A stretch of 64,000 nucleotides of DNA, taken from Corynebacterium timonense (lineage in GTDB: Bacteria > Actinomycetota > Actinomycetes > Mycobacteriales > Mycobacteriaceae). Every line of letters starts with the position of its first letter. The stretch's first letter is position 1. A program made the position numbers and the translations under genes. Below the pieces are notes generated by a model. The model did not search any database and had not been told where the DNA came from. It saw only the letters and a program-made list of their open reading frames with translations. This document shows positions 41,207 through 50,105 of the stretch, in pieces. The stretch is taken from the NCBI RefSeq assembly GCF_900105305.1, contig NZ_LT629765.1, positions 744,001-808,000 of the forward strand, read 5' to 3'.

Positions 41207-42661
41207 GGTTGCGTCCGCTAGCGTGGTGTACCTGTGACTGTCGGTGAGGGACCTCATGAACGTGTGAGGCGGCCACCGCAGTACCTTTCGAATCAATTCC
41301 AACATCTCCTCGAAAGGAACCAACGCGATGACCGCTGGACCCAATCATATCGACCCGACCGCCTACCTTGATGAGCTGCTCGCCCAAGCATCCCCGGATC
41401 TGATGCGTCAGATGCTGCAGGACTTCATCAACCAGATCCTCTCCACCCAAGCAGACAGCATCTGCGGGGCCGACTACGCCACAGTCAGCGACACCCGCAC
41501 CAACCACCGAAACGGCTACCGCCACCGCGACCTGGACACACGCGTGGGCACCATCGACGTGAGAATCCCGAAACTTCGCCACGGATCATTCTTCCCCGAC
41601 TGGTTGTTGGAGCGCCGCTCACGAGCAGAACGCGCCCTGGCCACCGTCGTAGCCACCTGCTACCTCAAGGGGGTCTCCACCCGCCGCATGAACGACCTTG
41701 TCGCCACCCTCGGGATCACCAACCTGTCGAAGTCACAGGTGTCTACCATGGCCAAAGAACTCGACGTGATGGTCGAAGACTTCCGCACCCGCCCGTTGGA
41801 CACCGGCCCCTACCTCTATGTTTCCTGCGACGCGCTGACGATGAAGGTGCGTGAAGGCGGGCGCGTCGTCAAAACCAGCGTGCTGCTGGCCACCGGGGTT
41901 AACGCCGACGGGTACCGGGAGTTGCTTGGTATGCAGGTCGCCACCGCCGAATCGGCCGCGTCGTGGACCGGGTTCTTCCGCGACCTGAAAGCCCGGGGCC
42001 TGGATCAGGTGTACCTGGTCACCAGCGACGCCCACCTAGGCATCCAAGCCGCTGTGGGTGACTGCCTACCCAACGCATCCTGGCAGCGGTGCCGCACCCA
42101 TTTCGCGAAGAATCTGTCATCGATGGTGCCGAAAACCCAGTGGCCGACATTGTCGGCGATGTTTCACACGATCTTCCAACAACCCGACGCCCAGGCCGTG
42201 TGGGACCAGGCCCGAGACGTCATTGAGTTTTGCCAGCAGAAGTTCCCCCATGTGGCGGATTACCTGGAGGAATCCTTGGACGACCTGCTGGCGTTTACGA
42301 ACGCGCCGAAAGCGGTGTGGACGAAGGTGTGGTCAAACAACCCCACTGAAAGGCTCAACCGGGAGATCAGACGTCGCACCGACGTCGTGGGGATCTTCCC
42401 CAACCGCGACGCCGTCGTGCGTCTGGTCGGGGCGGTACTCGCCGAGCAACACGATGATTGGATCCAGCAGAAACGCTACATGTCGCTAACCAGCCTGGAA
42501 CAGACCAAGACGATGATGACAGCCACCGTCATTGATGCCGGCGAATCCACTCAGGAGGTTGCATGAGCCCACGCCAGCACCGAGCTCGTGACGGCCCCTG
42601 ACACCGTCATCCTGCTTGTTCATATCGGAAGGCAGATACACCACCACCGTGGACTTGACCC
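41207..42661 (+). mobile_element. IS256-family insertion sequence
   Basis: About 1455 bp with imperfect inverted ends (GGTTGCGTCC... and the complement of ...GGACTTGACC, sharing GTCC and TGGTGTA blocks). CTTGGTC flanks both sides (41200-41206 and 42662-42668), a probable target duplication. It contains one full transposase gene and landed in istA of the IS21-like element. Confidence 0.78.
41328..42566 (+). CDS. IS256 family transposase
   Basis: A 412-residue, apparently intact transposase. DDE motif: YLYVSCDALTMKV (Asp), VYLVTSDAHLGIQAA (Asp) and NNPTERLNREIRRRTDVVGIFP (Glu). QRCRTHFAKNLSSMV is the family's C/H motif. AAAGGA lies about ten bases before the ATG. It is the only complete single-frame transposase of the island besides the IS3 orfB, so this element may still move. 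Confidence 0.95.
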   Translation: MTAGPNHIDPTAYLDELLAQASPDLMRQMLQDFINQILSTQADSICGADYATVSDTRTNHRNGYRHRDLDTRVGTIDVRIPKLRHGSFFPDWLLERRSRAERALATVVATCYLKGVSTRRMNDLVATLGITNLSKSQVSTMAKELDVMVEDFRTRPLDTGPYLYVSCDALTMKVREGGRVVKTSVLLATGVNADGYRELLGMQVATAESAASWTGFFRDLKARGLDQVYLVTSDAHLGIQAAVGDCLPNASWQRCRTHFAKNLSSMVPKTQWPTLSAMFHTIFQQPDAQAVWDQARDVIEFCQQKFPHVADYLEESLDDLLAFTNAPKAVWTKVWSNNPTERLNREIRRRTDVVGIFPNRDAVVRLVGAVLAEQHDDWIQQKRYMSLTSLEQTKTMMTATVIDAGESTQEVA

Positions 42662-42745
42662 CTTGGTCTGACCACTGTTGAACAGGTCGCGGCGTTGACG
42701 GATGACGAGTTGGACGAGATATTCGTAGATAGACGCAGTAGCGGG
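42662..42745 (+). pseudogene. istA remnant, second fragment
   Basis: After CTTGGTC the frame LTTVEQVAALTDDELDEIFVDRR continues IstA. It is cut off by the left end of the IS3 element at 42746. The rest of istA is not found on the other side. Confidence 0.7.
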
Positions 42746-42786
42746 TGTCAAGCCCCGAGTTTTGTAGAGGGTCCTATTGTTGTTGA

Positions 42787-43713
42787 TTAGGCCGCTTGGG
42801 TGTTCGCGGCGGTGTATTCCTGATGGACCTGGCGGGGTGGGCGGTACCCTAGCGCCGAGTGCAAGCGGCGGTTGTTGTACCAGCCGACCCATGTCGACGT
42901 CGCGACGAGAACATCTCGCAGTGCCGGCCAGGTCCTACGGTCGATGAGTTCAGCTTTGAACACTGAGTTCAGCGCTTCTGCCATCGCGTTGTCGTAGGAG
43001 TCTCCCCGCGAGCCAACCGAAGCGATAACCTGCGACTGGGCCAAGGTCTCTCCGTAGACGACCGACCTGTACTGCACGCCCCTGTCTGAGTGATGGATCA
43101 GACCGGAGACATCTTCACCGGCACGCAGGCGCGCTGACAAGGCCATGTCAAGTGCGTCTTTAGCCAGTGACGTGCGCATGTGGTTGGTGATCTGCCAGCC
43201 AACAATCTCCCGGGTATACGCGTCGAGGACGAACGAGGCGTACACCCACCCGGCACGCGTGGGGATGTATGTGATATCCGCGACCCACAGCCGGTTCGGC
43301 GCATCGACACAAAAGTCGCGCTCGACCAAGTCGACTGGGCAGTTATCGGGGGCAGCGCTGCGGGTGGAAGGCTTTTTCTTCCTGCGCCGGATACCACGGA
43401 TGTTGTCGAGTGCCATGAGACGCTCGACGGTGCACCGGGCGACGTGACAGACATCGCCTCGGCGATTGACCTCGGCCCATAGTGTGCGCGCTCCATAGCA
43501 GGAGTAGTTGTCGTCATAGATGGCACGCAAAGCTTTGCGTAGTTGTCGGTCGCGGATAGATCGAGATGATTCAGGCCGGGATTTGTGGGCGTAGTAGGTG
43601 CTCAGGGCGATTGTCGCGTCGGTTGCTGAAAGGGCGCGAATAATCGGCTCGACCCCGAATTCCTCCCGGTTGTCGTCGATGAACCGGACGATTACGTGTG
43701 TGGGCGCTCGCAC
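42787..43713 (-). CDS. IS3 family transposase OrfB
   Basis: A 308-residue OrfB with an integrase core: WVADITYIPTRAGWVYASFVLDAYTREIVGW (first Asp), LIHHSDRGVQYRS (second Asp) and YDNAMAEALNSVFKAELI (Glu). The N-terminal HTH_21 region has STYYAHKSRPESSR and YGARTLWAEVNRRGD. It begins at a GTG after TTTTTTTC, where the family usually shifts frame from OrfA. Because orfA is broken, the fused OrfAB can probably not be made. Confidence 0.92.
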   Translation of the reverse strand: MRAPTHVIVRFIDDNREEFGVEPIIRALSATDATIALSTYYAHKSRPESSRSIRDRQLRKALRAIYDDNYSCYGARTLWAEVNRRGDVCHVARCTVERLMALDNIRGIRRRKKKPSTRSAAPDNCPVDLVERDFCVDAPNRLWVADITYIPTRAGWVYASFVLDAYTREIVGWQITNHMRTSLAKDALDMALSARLRAGEDVSGLIHHSDRGVQYRSVVYGETLAQSQVIASVGSRGDSYDNAMAEALNSVFKAELIDRRTWPALRDVLVATSTWVGWYNNRRLHSALGYRPPRQVHQEYTAANTQAA

Positions 43714-44005
43714 TCCGCCGCGAAAAAAGCTGATGCTCTTTTCAAAATCTCGTTGGCGCGCTTCGCTTCAATCAGTTCAGCTCGCAGTCTGCGGTTTTCT
43801 GCTGCACAATCCACCGATTCAACCCGGGGTTGCCGCGCCGGATTGTTTATGAGCGCGGACCCAGCCGCGCAGAGTTTCCTTGACTGATTCCGAGCTCGAC
43901 AGCGATGCGGGATATCGCACCACGAGACGTGTCAGGGTCAGCTTGCGCGTGCAGCACCAGTTCGATGGCGCGCTGCCTCAACTCAGGCGTGTACTTCGAG
44001 GGCAT
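43714..44005 (-). pseudogene. IS3 orfA, frameshifted
   Basis: Begins MPSKYTPELRQRAIELVL...RIAVELGIS, the OrfA HTH. The frame is lost at about codon 41 (near 43882), continues in another frame as ETLRGWVRAHKQSGAATPG up to TGA, then in a third as CAAENRRLRAELIEAKRANEILKRASAFF. At least two indels are needed. The leucine-zipper region is visible in the last part. Confidence 0.82.
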
Positions 44006-44058
44006 GTGTAGGGCTCCTTTTCCAAATTCCTACCCTCTATTAAACCCGGGGCGAACCA

Positions 44059-44622
44059 CTGCTTAAAGCATCCCGATCGCCAAACCTTGATGCTTGCCTT
44101 GAAAACGTGGTGTGCACGCCTGACCGCAACATCAACCCCGAGCAAGTCAGCAGACTCGCTCACGGACAATGGTGCCACCTGGGCCAAAACATCGTCATCC
44201 TGGGCAAATCCTCAGTTGGTAAAACCTACCTCGCCCAAGCACTCATCACCGCAGCATGCCGCAACGACTACTCCGCACGGTTCTACCGCACCGACATGCT
44301 CGCCGCCGAACTGGCAGTCCTCCAACCCGATAACCCCACACGGCTGAAGTTCATCCAGCAACTCCACGACGTCGACGTCCTAGTCCTGGATGACTTTCTC
44401 ACCACACCTGTTGACGCCGCGACCGCGCACCAACTACTCAATATCCTCGCCGGGCGGGAACGCAAAGTCTCAACCATTGTGACCTCACAGTTCACCCCAC
44501 ACGAGTGGTACAAGTCCATCCCCGACGCCGTGATCTCCGAGTCAATCCTCAACCGACTCGTCTCCGGCGCCGAAATCATCACACTCGAAGGACCAAACAT
44601 GCGCCTGACCACCAACGCATAA
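44059..44622 (+). pseudogene. istB remnant, 5'-truncated
   Basis: From the base after the IS3 element the frame reads LLKASRSPNLDACLENVVCTPDRNINPEQVS and continues to a normal IstB C-terminus. Walker A is GKSSVGKT and Walker B LVLDDF; LNRLVSGAEIITLEGPNMR is the C-terminal signature. The N-terminal segment (about 60-70 residues) of the AAA+ transposition helper has been lost. The GTG at 44107 would give a shortened product of about 171 residues. Confidence 0.85.
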
Positions 44623-44717
44623 CAACCGGCAACGCCTGAGTGAGATACCGCTACCGGGTACCCACTCAGGCGCTACCAGATACTCACCACACCGCTACCA
44701 TTTCGGTCTTCTGAACA

Positions 44718-44946
44718 TCATGGTGGAGTGGCTGATCCCAGCGTCTCCTGCGATCTGCCTCAGGGCGGTGGTCGATGTGCAGTGCTCGATGAATTGTCGA
44801 AACACCGCTTGGTTGGTGATATCGCTGCGGGTTTTGGTGGTTGATGCACCGCAGATTTTGCAGCGCCACCGAGCGGTGCCCTTGGATGTGGTTCCGTTGC
44901 GTTTCATTTCCCCACCGCAGTGGCAGCGTGGTCGGTTCTTCGGCAT
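44718..44946 (-). pseudogene. IS1249-like transposase, N-terminal part
   Basis: MPKNRPRCHCGGEMKRNGTTSKGTARWRCKICG is a zinc-ribbon, followed by an HTH (ALRQIAGDAGISHSTM). The original frame continues into KRRFSWCWLID at 40930. In the present sequence it runs seven more codons into the IS21-like element and stops at 44695. Confidence 0.85.
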
Positions 44947-45083
44947 TGAGCCACCACACCACCGGCTCCTACCACATCAACCACGCCACACCGGGGATAT
45001 ACGACCACAACAGCGGGTATATGCCCTTAAGGCATATACTTCCGGAAACCACAAAGGTCAGGCACCGGAAATCACCAATTCCG

Positions 45084-45107
45084 GACACACATTTTGACCC
45101 TTAACCC
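45084..45107. repeat. Right inverted repeat of the IS1249-like element
   Basis: Perfect complement of 39935-39958 over 24 bases, abutted by GCCAC at 45108-45112. Confidence 0.88.
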
Positions 45108-45232
45108 GCCACGGTTGGCGGGAGGAGCCGCGGGAACTATTCTCTCGTGTTAACCGACTATTCAACCGCTGGTGGCTGCAGCCGCCCGCGGAACCACACT
45201 CGACGCGTACCTCTCGCTGCTGAAGGAGCACC

Positions 45233-45883
45233 ATGACGAACCCGACGAACCGCGCCCACGCCCGCACATCGACGACGCAGCTCACCCGCCGTGCGGCGGC
45301 AGCGGCGGCAGCGGCAGTGGGAGCGGTGGCTGCGGGGTGGGCTCCGCTGGCCCAGGCCCACGATGCCGTGACAGACGCGTCGCCGGGCGACGGTGAGGTC
45401 GTCACCGAGTTCCCCGACGAGCTCCGTCTTACGTTCTCCGGGCAGATCCAGGAGGGCTACAACACCCTCGCGCTGTCGAACGCGGATACGGAGGACGTGA
45501 TCTACACCGGCGACGCGTCGCGGGACGGTTTTGACGTCACCGTCGACCTGCCCGCCGACCTCGACCCCGAGCCCGGTAACTACCGGATCGGTTTCCAAGT
45601 CATTTCCTCGGACGGCCACGCGACGCGCGGCATGACCACCTTCGTTTACCAACCCGAGGGCTCAGCCCCCGTCGCGGCGGCCAGCGACCCCGCGGGTGCC
45701 GAGACCACGGACGCCGAGACCACAGACGCCGGGGACGAGGCGGAAGTGACCGAGGACGAGGTCTCCTCCAACAACTGGCAGATCGTGATCGCCGCGCTCG
45801 GCGTGCTCGCTATCGGCGGCGCTGCGATCGCGGTTCTGGCCAAGCGCCGCGGACCCCGTGACGGCGGGGCCGCGGAGAGCTAA
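45233..45883 (+). CDS. copC: CopC-like copper-binding membrane protein
   Basis: A 216-residue exported protein. The Arg-rich N-terminus (TQLTRRAAAAAAAAVGAVAAGW, Tat/Sec-like) leads to a signal cleavage at AQA-HDAVTDASP. The mature protein starts with His-Asp, the N-terminal copper ligand of CopC proteins. The CopC domain spans about residues 43-135 (PDELRLTFSGQI, YRIGFQVISSDGHATRGMTTFVY). A low-complexity linker and a C-terminal membrane helix (VIAALGVLAIGGAAIAVL) followed by KRRG anchor it. First gene of a three-gene copper/heme group. Confidence 0.88.
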   Translation: MTNPTNRAHARTSTTQLTRRAAAAAAAAVGAVAAGWAPLAQAHDAVTDASPGDGEVVTEFPDELRLTFSGQIQEGYNTLALSNADTEDVIYTGDASRDGFDVTVDLPADLDPEPGNYRIGFQVISSDGHATRGMTTFVYQPEGSAPVAAASDPAGAETTDAETTDAGDEAEVTEDEVSSNNWQIVIAALGVLAIGGAAIAVLAKRRGPRDGGAAES

Positions 45884-45973
45884 GACAGGGGCGCCGCGAG
45901 CGGTTTCCACCAGCGTTTTCCCAGACCGACAAACGGCGGCGGCCTGACCGAGGCACCGCGGAGAAGGAACACC

Positions 45974-46600
45974 ATGATGAACAAGCGTATTGGCGCGGCT
46001 CTCAGCGCCGCCCTGACAGCACTGGCCCTGACGGCATGCTCGGACGATCAGGCCGCTGAAGAGCAGAACACTGCTGAGCAGGCCACCCCGGCGGAAAGCA
46101 CGCCGACCACGGAGGCGTCGGAAAGCGCCGCGAGCGAGACGGCCGCGAACGCGACCCTGGCGGGCAGCGGAGACATTCAGCTGGAAAACGGCACCGTGCG
46201 CGCGAAGACCGAGCCGGATGCGGCGATGACCAGCGTCTTCGGCACTCTCCACAACACGACGGCCGAGGACATCACCATCACGGGCTTCACCACCTCGCTC
46301 GGCGAGGCGCACTACGAGCTGCACGAGACCGTCGACGGCGTGATGCGCCCGGTCGACAGCGGCTTCGTCGTTCCGGCCGGCGGCACGCTCGAGCTCGCCC
46401 CGGGCGGGCACCACCTGATGATCATGGACTACCAGCCGACCATCGAGGCCGGAGGCACCGTGGACATCACGCTCGAGACTGCCGACGCCAAGAGGATCGA
46501 GATCCCGGGTGTGGCGGTGCGCACCATGATCCCGGGCCACGAGGACTACGGCGACCACGCCGGCCACGACCACGCGGGCCATGATCACGAAGGCCACTAG
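45974..46600 (+). CDS. PCu(A)C-type copper chaperone lipoprotein
   Basis: A 208-residue lipoprotein: LALTACSDD gives a lipobox with Cys23 or so. The PCuAC domain contains HYELHETVDGVMRPV, and GGHHLMIMDYQP supplies the H-x-M ligand pair. The C-terminus adds a His-rich tail (GHEDYGDHAGHDHAGHDHEGH). Such proteins deliver Cu(I) to cytochrome oxidase. It lies between the CopC-like gene and the peroxidase, an order I recall from C. glutamicum. Confidence 0.86.
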   Translation: MMNKRIGAALSAALTALALTACSDDQAAEEQNTAEQATPAESTPTTEASESAASETAANATLAGSGDIQLENGTVRAKTEPDAAMTSVFGTLHNTTAEDITITGFTTSLGEAHYELHETVDGVMRPVDSGFVVPAGGTLELAPGGHHLMIMDYQPTIEAGGTVDITLETADAKRIEIPGVAVRTMIPGHEDYGDHAGHDHAGHDHEGH

Positions 46601-46633
46601 TGGCACGGCGCGGCGGAAAGCAAAGGTCGTAGA

Positions 46634-47923
46634 ATGCACGACTCTGGCGCGCCGCACGTATCGCGGCGCCGGTTTCTGGCGGGGACGGCGGCGGTGGCCG
46701 CGACCGGAACCGCGGCCGCCTGCTCTTCGCACACGGCGGGAGGCCGCGGGGCGGAACCGACGCCTCCGAGTCGCCCTCCGAGCAACTCTGAGCCGAACGA
46801 CGAGCCGCTCACCGGCGCGGTGGTCGCGTTTGACGGCGAGCGCCAGGCGGGGGTGAGCACGCCAACGCAGGCCTACCTCAACCTCCTCGGCTTTAACCTC
46901 AAAGACCGGGTCGACGCCGCGGGCGTGGCCAGGCTCATGAAGCTGTGGACGGAAGACGCCCGCGCCCTGTGCGCCGGGCGGCCTCCGTTGGGCGGGCTGG
47001 AGCCGGAGATGAGCGAGTGGCCCGCCAACCTCACCATCACGGTCGGATTCGGCGCGCGCATCTTCGACCTCGCCGCGCCCGGGGAAAAACCCTCCTGGCT
47101 GCACGACATTCCCGCCTTCAGCCGCGACGCGCTGCGCCCGGAGTGGGGGCAGACGGACCTGGCCCTCCAGGTGTGCGCGGACGATCCTGTCATGGCCGCG
47201 TGGGCGATGCGGCACATGACGCGGGCGGGCATGGACTACGTGGACACAGTGTGGGTGCAACAGGGGTTCATGAATGCCTACGGTGCCATCCCAAAGGGGC
47301 AGACACCACGCAACCTCTTCGGCCAGGTCGACGGGACGGTCAACCCGCGTACAGACGACGAGTACGACGAGCAGGTGTGGATCGACGGCCCCGAGGGCTT
47401 CGCGGGCAGCACCAGCTTGGTGGTGCGTCGCATCGCGATGAACCTCGACACGTGGGAGGAGCTCGACCGCGCCTCGCGCGAGGAATCGGTGGGCAGGACA
47501 CTCGATACTGGGGCGCCACTGAGCGGCGGGGGCGAATTCGACGATCCCGACATGGAGGCCCGCGACGAGTACGGCCTGCCGGTGATCGACAAAAACTCCC
47601 ATATGGCCCGCGCCCGGCCACCCGCCGACCACCCGGAGCAGCGTTTCCGGCGTCGTCCCTACAACTACAACCTCCCGCCCGAGCCGGGGTCGGGGCAGCT
47701 GTCCAACGCCGGGCTGATCTTCTGCGCCTACCAGAAGGACCCCGACGTCCAGTTCACTCCGGTGCAGGCGCGCCTCGATGAGTCGGACCGGTTGAACACG
47801 TGGATCACCCACATCGGTTCCGCCGTGTATTGGCTGCCTCCGGGCACCCAGGAGGGGGCGCAGCCCGGTAGCGGGCGGGACTCCTTTTGGGGTGAGACGG
47901 TTTTGCGTCGGGGCGCGGGGTAG
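46634..47923 (+). CDS. Tat-exported DyP-type peroxidase
   Basis: A 429-residue heme peroxidase of the EfeB/DyP class. The N-terminus has the twin-arginine motif SRRRFLAG and AAACSS, which may be a Tat lipobox. The family motif appears as [11 protein letters not shown], and [30 protein letters not shown] is the conserved heme-cavity region. The C-terminal [10 protein letters not shown] is typical. It may release iron from heme or detoxify peroxide at the cell surface. Third gene after copC and PCuAC. Confidence 0.88.
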   Translation: MHDSGAPHVSRRRFLAGTAAVAATGTAAACSSHTAGGRGAEPTPPSRPPSNSEPNDEPLTGAVVAFDGERQAGVSTPTQAYLNLLGFNLKDRVDAAGVARLMKLWTEDARALCAGRPPLGGLEPEMSEWPANLTITVGFGARIFDLAAPGEKPSWLHDIPAFSRDALRPEWGQTDLALQVCADDPVMAAWAMRHMTRAGMDYVDTVWVQQGFMNAYGAIPKGQTPRNLFGQVDGTVNPRTDDEYDEQVWIDGPEGFAGSTSLVVRRIAMNLDTWEELDRASREESVGRTLDTGAPLSGGGEFDDPDMEARDEYGLPVIDKNSHMARARPPADHPEQRFRRRPYNYNLPPEPGSGQLSNAGLIFCAYQKDPDVQFTPVQARLDESDRLNTWITHIGSAVYWLPPGTQEGAQPGSGRDSFWGETVLRRGAG

Positions 47924-48035
47924 GATTGCGCCTGTCTCTGCCCCGGGAGGGGCCGGGGGACACGCAGTGGATCTGAACCGAACTAGGTGGGCGGCCAGGT
48001 ATGTCGCACACCGCGAGCGCAAAGGAGCGCCCTTC

Positions 48036-50105
48036 ATGGCCAGCGAGGCAGCCGCAGTACCCGTCGTCCAGTACGAACCCTTCGACGTCCCCGCCGGCAC
48101 CGCGGTCGGGGCGGCGATGCGCGACCTGAACCTTCCCAACAAGGGCCCCGATGCCGTCGTCGCTGTCCAGGATTCCGAGGGCAACCTCAAAGACCTCTCT
48201 CACACCCCCGACACTGCCGCGACGTTTCTGCCGGTTGCGGCGTCGAGCGAACTGGGCCGCTCCGTGATCCGCCACTCCTGCGCCCACGTGCTCGCCCAGG
48301 CTGTGCAGGCCGAGTTCCCCGGCACGAAGCTCGGTATCGGTCCTGCTATTAACGACGGCTTCTACTACGACTTCGACGTCGCCGAGCCGTTTACCCCAGA
48401 GGACCTCAAGGCCCTGGAGAAGCGGATGAAGAAGATCATCAAGCAGGGCCAGAAGTTCGTTCGCGGGGTCTACGATTCCCCCGAACAGGCGGCCGAGGAG
48501 CTCAAGGACGAGCCGTACAAGCTCGAGCTCATCCAGGACAAGGGCAACGTCGACCCCAACTCGGACGAGGCGACCGAGGTCGGCGCGGGCGAGCTGACCC
48601 ACTACGACAACGTCAACCCCCGGACAGGCGAGGTGGAGTGGAGCGACCTGTGCCGCGGCCCGCACGTGCCCACCACCAAGTACATCCCGGCCTTCGCGCT
48701 TACCCGCTCGTCGGCAGCCTACTGGCGCGGCGACCAGAACAACGCCGGCCTGCAGCGCATCTACGGCACCGCGTGGGAGTCTGCGGAAAAGCTCGACGAG
48801 TACATGACCATGATCGCCGAGGCGGAAAAGCGCGACCACCGCCGCCTCGGCAACGAGCTGGACCTGTTCTCCTTCCCCGACGAGATCGGCTCGGGCCTGC
48901 CGGTCTTCCACCCGAACGGGGCGACGGTGCGCATGGCTATGGAGGAGCACTCCCGCGCCCGCCACATCGAGGCCGGCTACTCCTTCGTGTCCACCCCGCA
49001 CGTCACCAAGGGCGAGCTCTTCGAAAAGTCGGGCCACCTGGACTGGTACGCCGAGGGCATGTTCCCGGCGATGAAGCTCGACGGTGAGGTCGACGACGAC
49101 GGCCACGTGACCAAACAGGCCGTGGACTACTACGTCAAGCCGATGAACTGCCCGATGCACAACCTCATCTTCGACTCCCGCGGGCGCTCCTACCGTGAGC
49201 TACCGTTGCGCCTGTTCGAGTTCGGCACCGTCTACCGCTACGAAAAGTCCGGGGTGGTCCACGGCCTGACCCGCGCCCGCGGCTTCACACAGGACGACGC
49301 CCACATTTACTGCACCGAGGACCAGCTGGAAGACGAGCTGACCCGCGTGCTTGAGTTCGTGATCTCGCTGCTGCAGGACTACGGCCTCGACGATTTCTAC
49401 CTCGAGCTGTCCACGAAGGACCCGGAGAAGTACATCGGCGACGACGAGATCTGGGAGCGCTCCACGAATATCCTGCAGTCCGTGGCGGAGAAGTCGGGCC
49501 TCGAGCTCGTCCCCGACCCCGCCGGCGCCGCCTTCTACGGCCCGAAGATCTCTGTGCAGGCGCGCGACGCGATCGGCCGCACGTGGCAGATGTCCACGGT
49601 GCAGCTCGACTTCAACTTGCCCGAGCGCTTCGACCTCGAGTACACGGCGCCCGACGGCACGAAGAAGCGCCCGGTGATGATCCACCGCGCGCTCTTCGGC
49701 TCCATCGAGCGCTTCTTCGGCGTGCTCCTCGAGCACTACGCCGGCGCCTTCCCAGCGTGGCTCGCCCCGAAGCAGGTTGTGGGCATCCCGGTCGCCGACG
49801 ACTTCGCCCCGCACCTAGACAAGGTCTGCGCCGAGCTGCGCGCCCGCGGCCTGCGCGCGGAGGTGGACTCGTCGGACGACCGCATGCAGAAGAAGATCCG
49901 CACCCACACCACCGGCAAGATCCCCTTCATGCTGCTTGCTGGGGCCCGCGACGTCGAGGCCGACGCGGTGAGTTTCCGTTTCCTCGACGGCTCCCAGATC
50001 AACGGGGTGCCCGTCGCCGAGGCCATCGAGCTTATCGACGCCTGGGTGCGCGACAAGGTCAACGATCAGCCAAGTGAGGAAAGCTGTGCAGCCCGCCGCG
50101 GATAA
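48036..50105 (+). CDS. thrS: Threonyl-tRNA synthetase
   Basis: A 689-residue class II synthetase. An N-terminal TGS domain leads to the editing domain ([35 protein letters not shown]). Catalytic core motifs: [13 protein letters not shown] (zinc Cys), [30 protein letters not shown] (motif 2) and [23 protein letters not shown] (motif 3). The C-terminal anticodon-binding domain ends normally. The ATG at 48036 has AAAGGAG eight bases upstream. No T-box is visible in the 112-bp leader. Confidence 0.97.
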   Translation: MASEAAAVPVVQYEPFDVPAGTAVGAAMRDLNLPNKGPDAVVAVQDSEGNLKDLSHTPDTAATFLPVAASSELGRSVIRHSCAHVLAQAVQAEFPGTKLGIGPAINDGFYYDFDVAEPFTPEDLKALEKRMKKIIKQGQKFVRGVYDSPEQAAEELKDEPYKLELIQDKGNVDPNSDEATEVGAGELTHYDNVNPRTGEVEWSDLCRGPHVPTTKYIPAFALTRSSAAYWRGDQNNAGLQRIYGTAWESAEKLDEYMTMIAEAEKRDHRRLGNELDLFSFPDEIGSGLPVFHPNGATVRMAMEEHSRARHIEAGYSFVSTPHVTKGELFEKSGHLDWYAEGMFPAMKLDGEVDDDGHVTKQAVDYYVKPMNCPMHNLIFDSRGRSYRELPLRLFEFGTVYRYEKSGVVHGLTRARGFTQDDAHIYCTEDQLEDELTRVLEFVISLLQDYGLDDFYLELSTKDPEKYIGDDEIWERSTNILQSVAEKSGLELVPDPAGAAFYGPKISVQARDAIGRTWQMSTVQLDFNLPERFDLEYTAPDGTKKRPVMIHRALFGSIERFFGVLLEHYAGAFPAWLAPKQVVGIPVADDFAPHLDKVCAELRARGLRAEVDSSDDRMQKKIRTHTTGKIPFMLLAGARDVEADAVSFRFLDGSQINGVPVAEAIELIDAWVRDKVNDQPSEESCAARRG

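Larger units (their letters stand above)
42746..44058 (-). mobile_element. IS3-family insertion sequence
   Basis: 1313 bp with inverted ends that read TGTCAAGCCCCGAGTTT...TAGAGGGT on the left and TGGTTCGCCCCGGGTTT...TAGAGGGT on the right (complement); the block GCCCCGnGTTTnnTAGAGGGT is shared. It carries orfA (degraded) and orfB on the minus strand. There is no flanking duplication, and the IS21 genes on the two sides do not join, pointing to an adjacent deletion. Confidence 0.85.
40938..44717. mobile_element. IS21-like insertion sequence (middle layer, decayed)
   Basis: The ends are TGTT...AACA and are flanked by a 7-bp duplication (TCATGGT). GGTAGC motifs occur at a regular 22-bp period from each end: 40956, 40978 and 41000 on the left, and the reverse complement at 44694, 44672 and 44650 on the right, as expected for the multiple terminal transposase sites of IS21 elements. 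Inside are the start of istA (41081), the end of istB (to 44622), and two later insertions. Most of istA and the 5' part of istB are missing. Confidence 0.85.
39935..45107. mobile_element. IS1249-like insertion sequence (outer layer, interrupted)
   Basis: The element is bounded by a perfect 24-bp inverted repeat (39935-39958 and 45084-45107, starting GGGTTAAGGGTCAAAATG) and flanked by GCCAC on both sides. Its transposase is encoded on the minus strand in two pieces, N-terminal at 44718-44946 and C-terminal at 39981-40937. Without the inner 3780-bp insertion and one 7-bp duplication the element would be 1386 bp, about the size I recall for IS1249 of corynebacteria. The inner element lies within the transposase gene. 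Confidence 0.88.

Noticed and set aside
41079..41582. Minus-strand ORF of 167 codons across the IS256 left end
   Set aside because: It crosses the IS boundary and is antisense to the transposase start; no similarity recognised.
39935..45107. Composite transposon carrying cargo
   Set aside because: All coding content inside the island is transposase or IstB sequence; no passenger gene such as a resistance determinant is present.
47924..48035. T-box leader for thrS
   Set aside because: No conserved T-box bulge, specifier stem or terminator/antiterminator is seen in 112 bases; only a normal SD.
45662..48190. Minus-strand open frame of 842 codons
   Set aside because: It runs antisense across the CopC-like, PCuAC and DyP genes into thrS, has low-complexity Arg/Gly/Val-rich content and no motif. 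It is a high-GC shadow of the real plus-strand genes.
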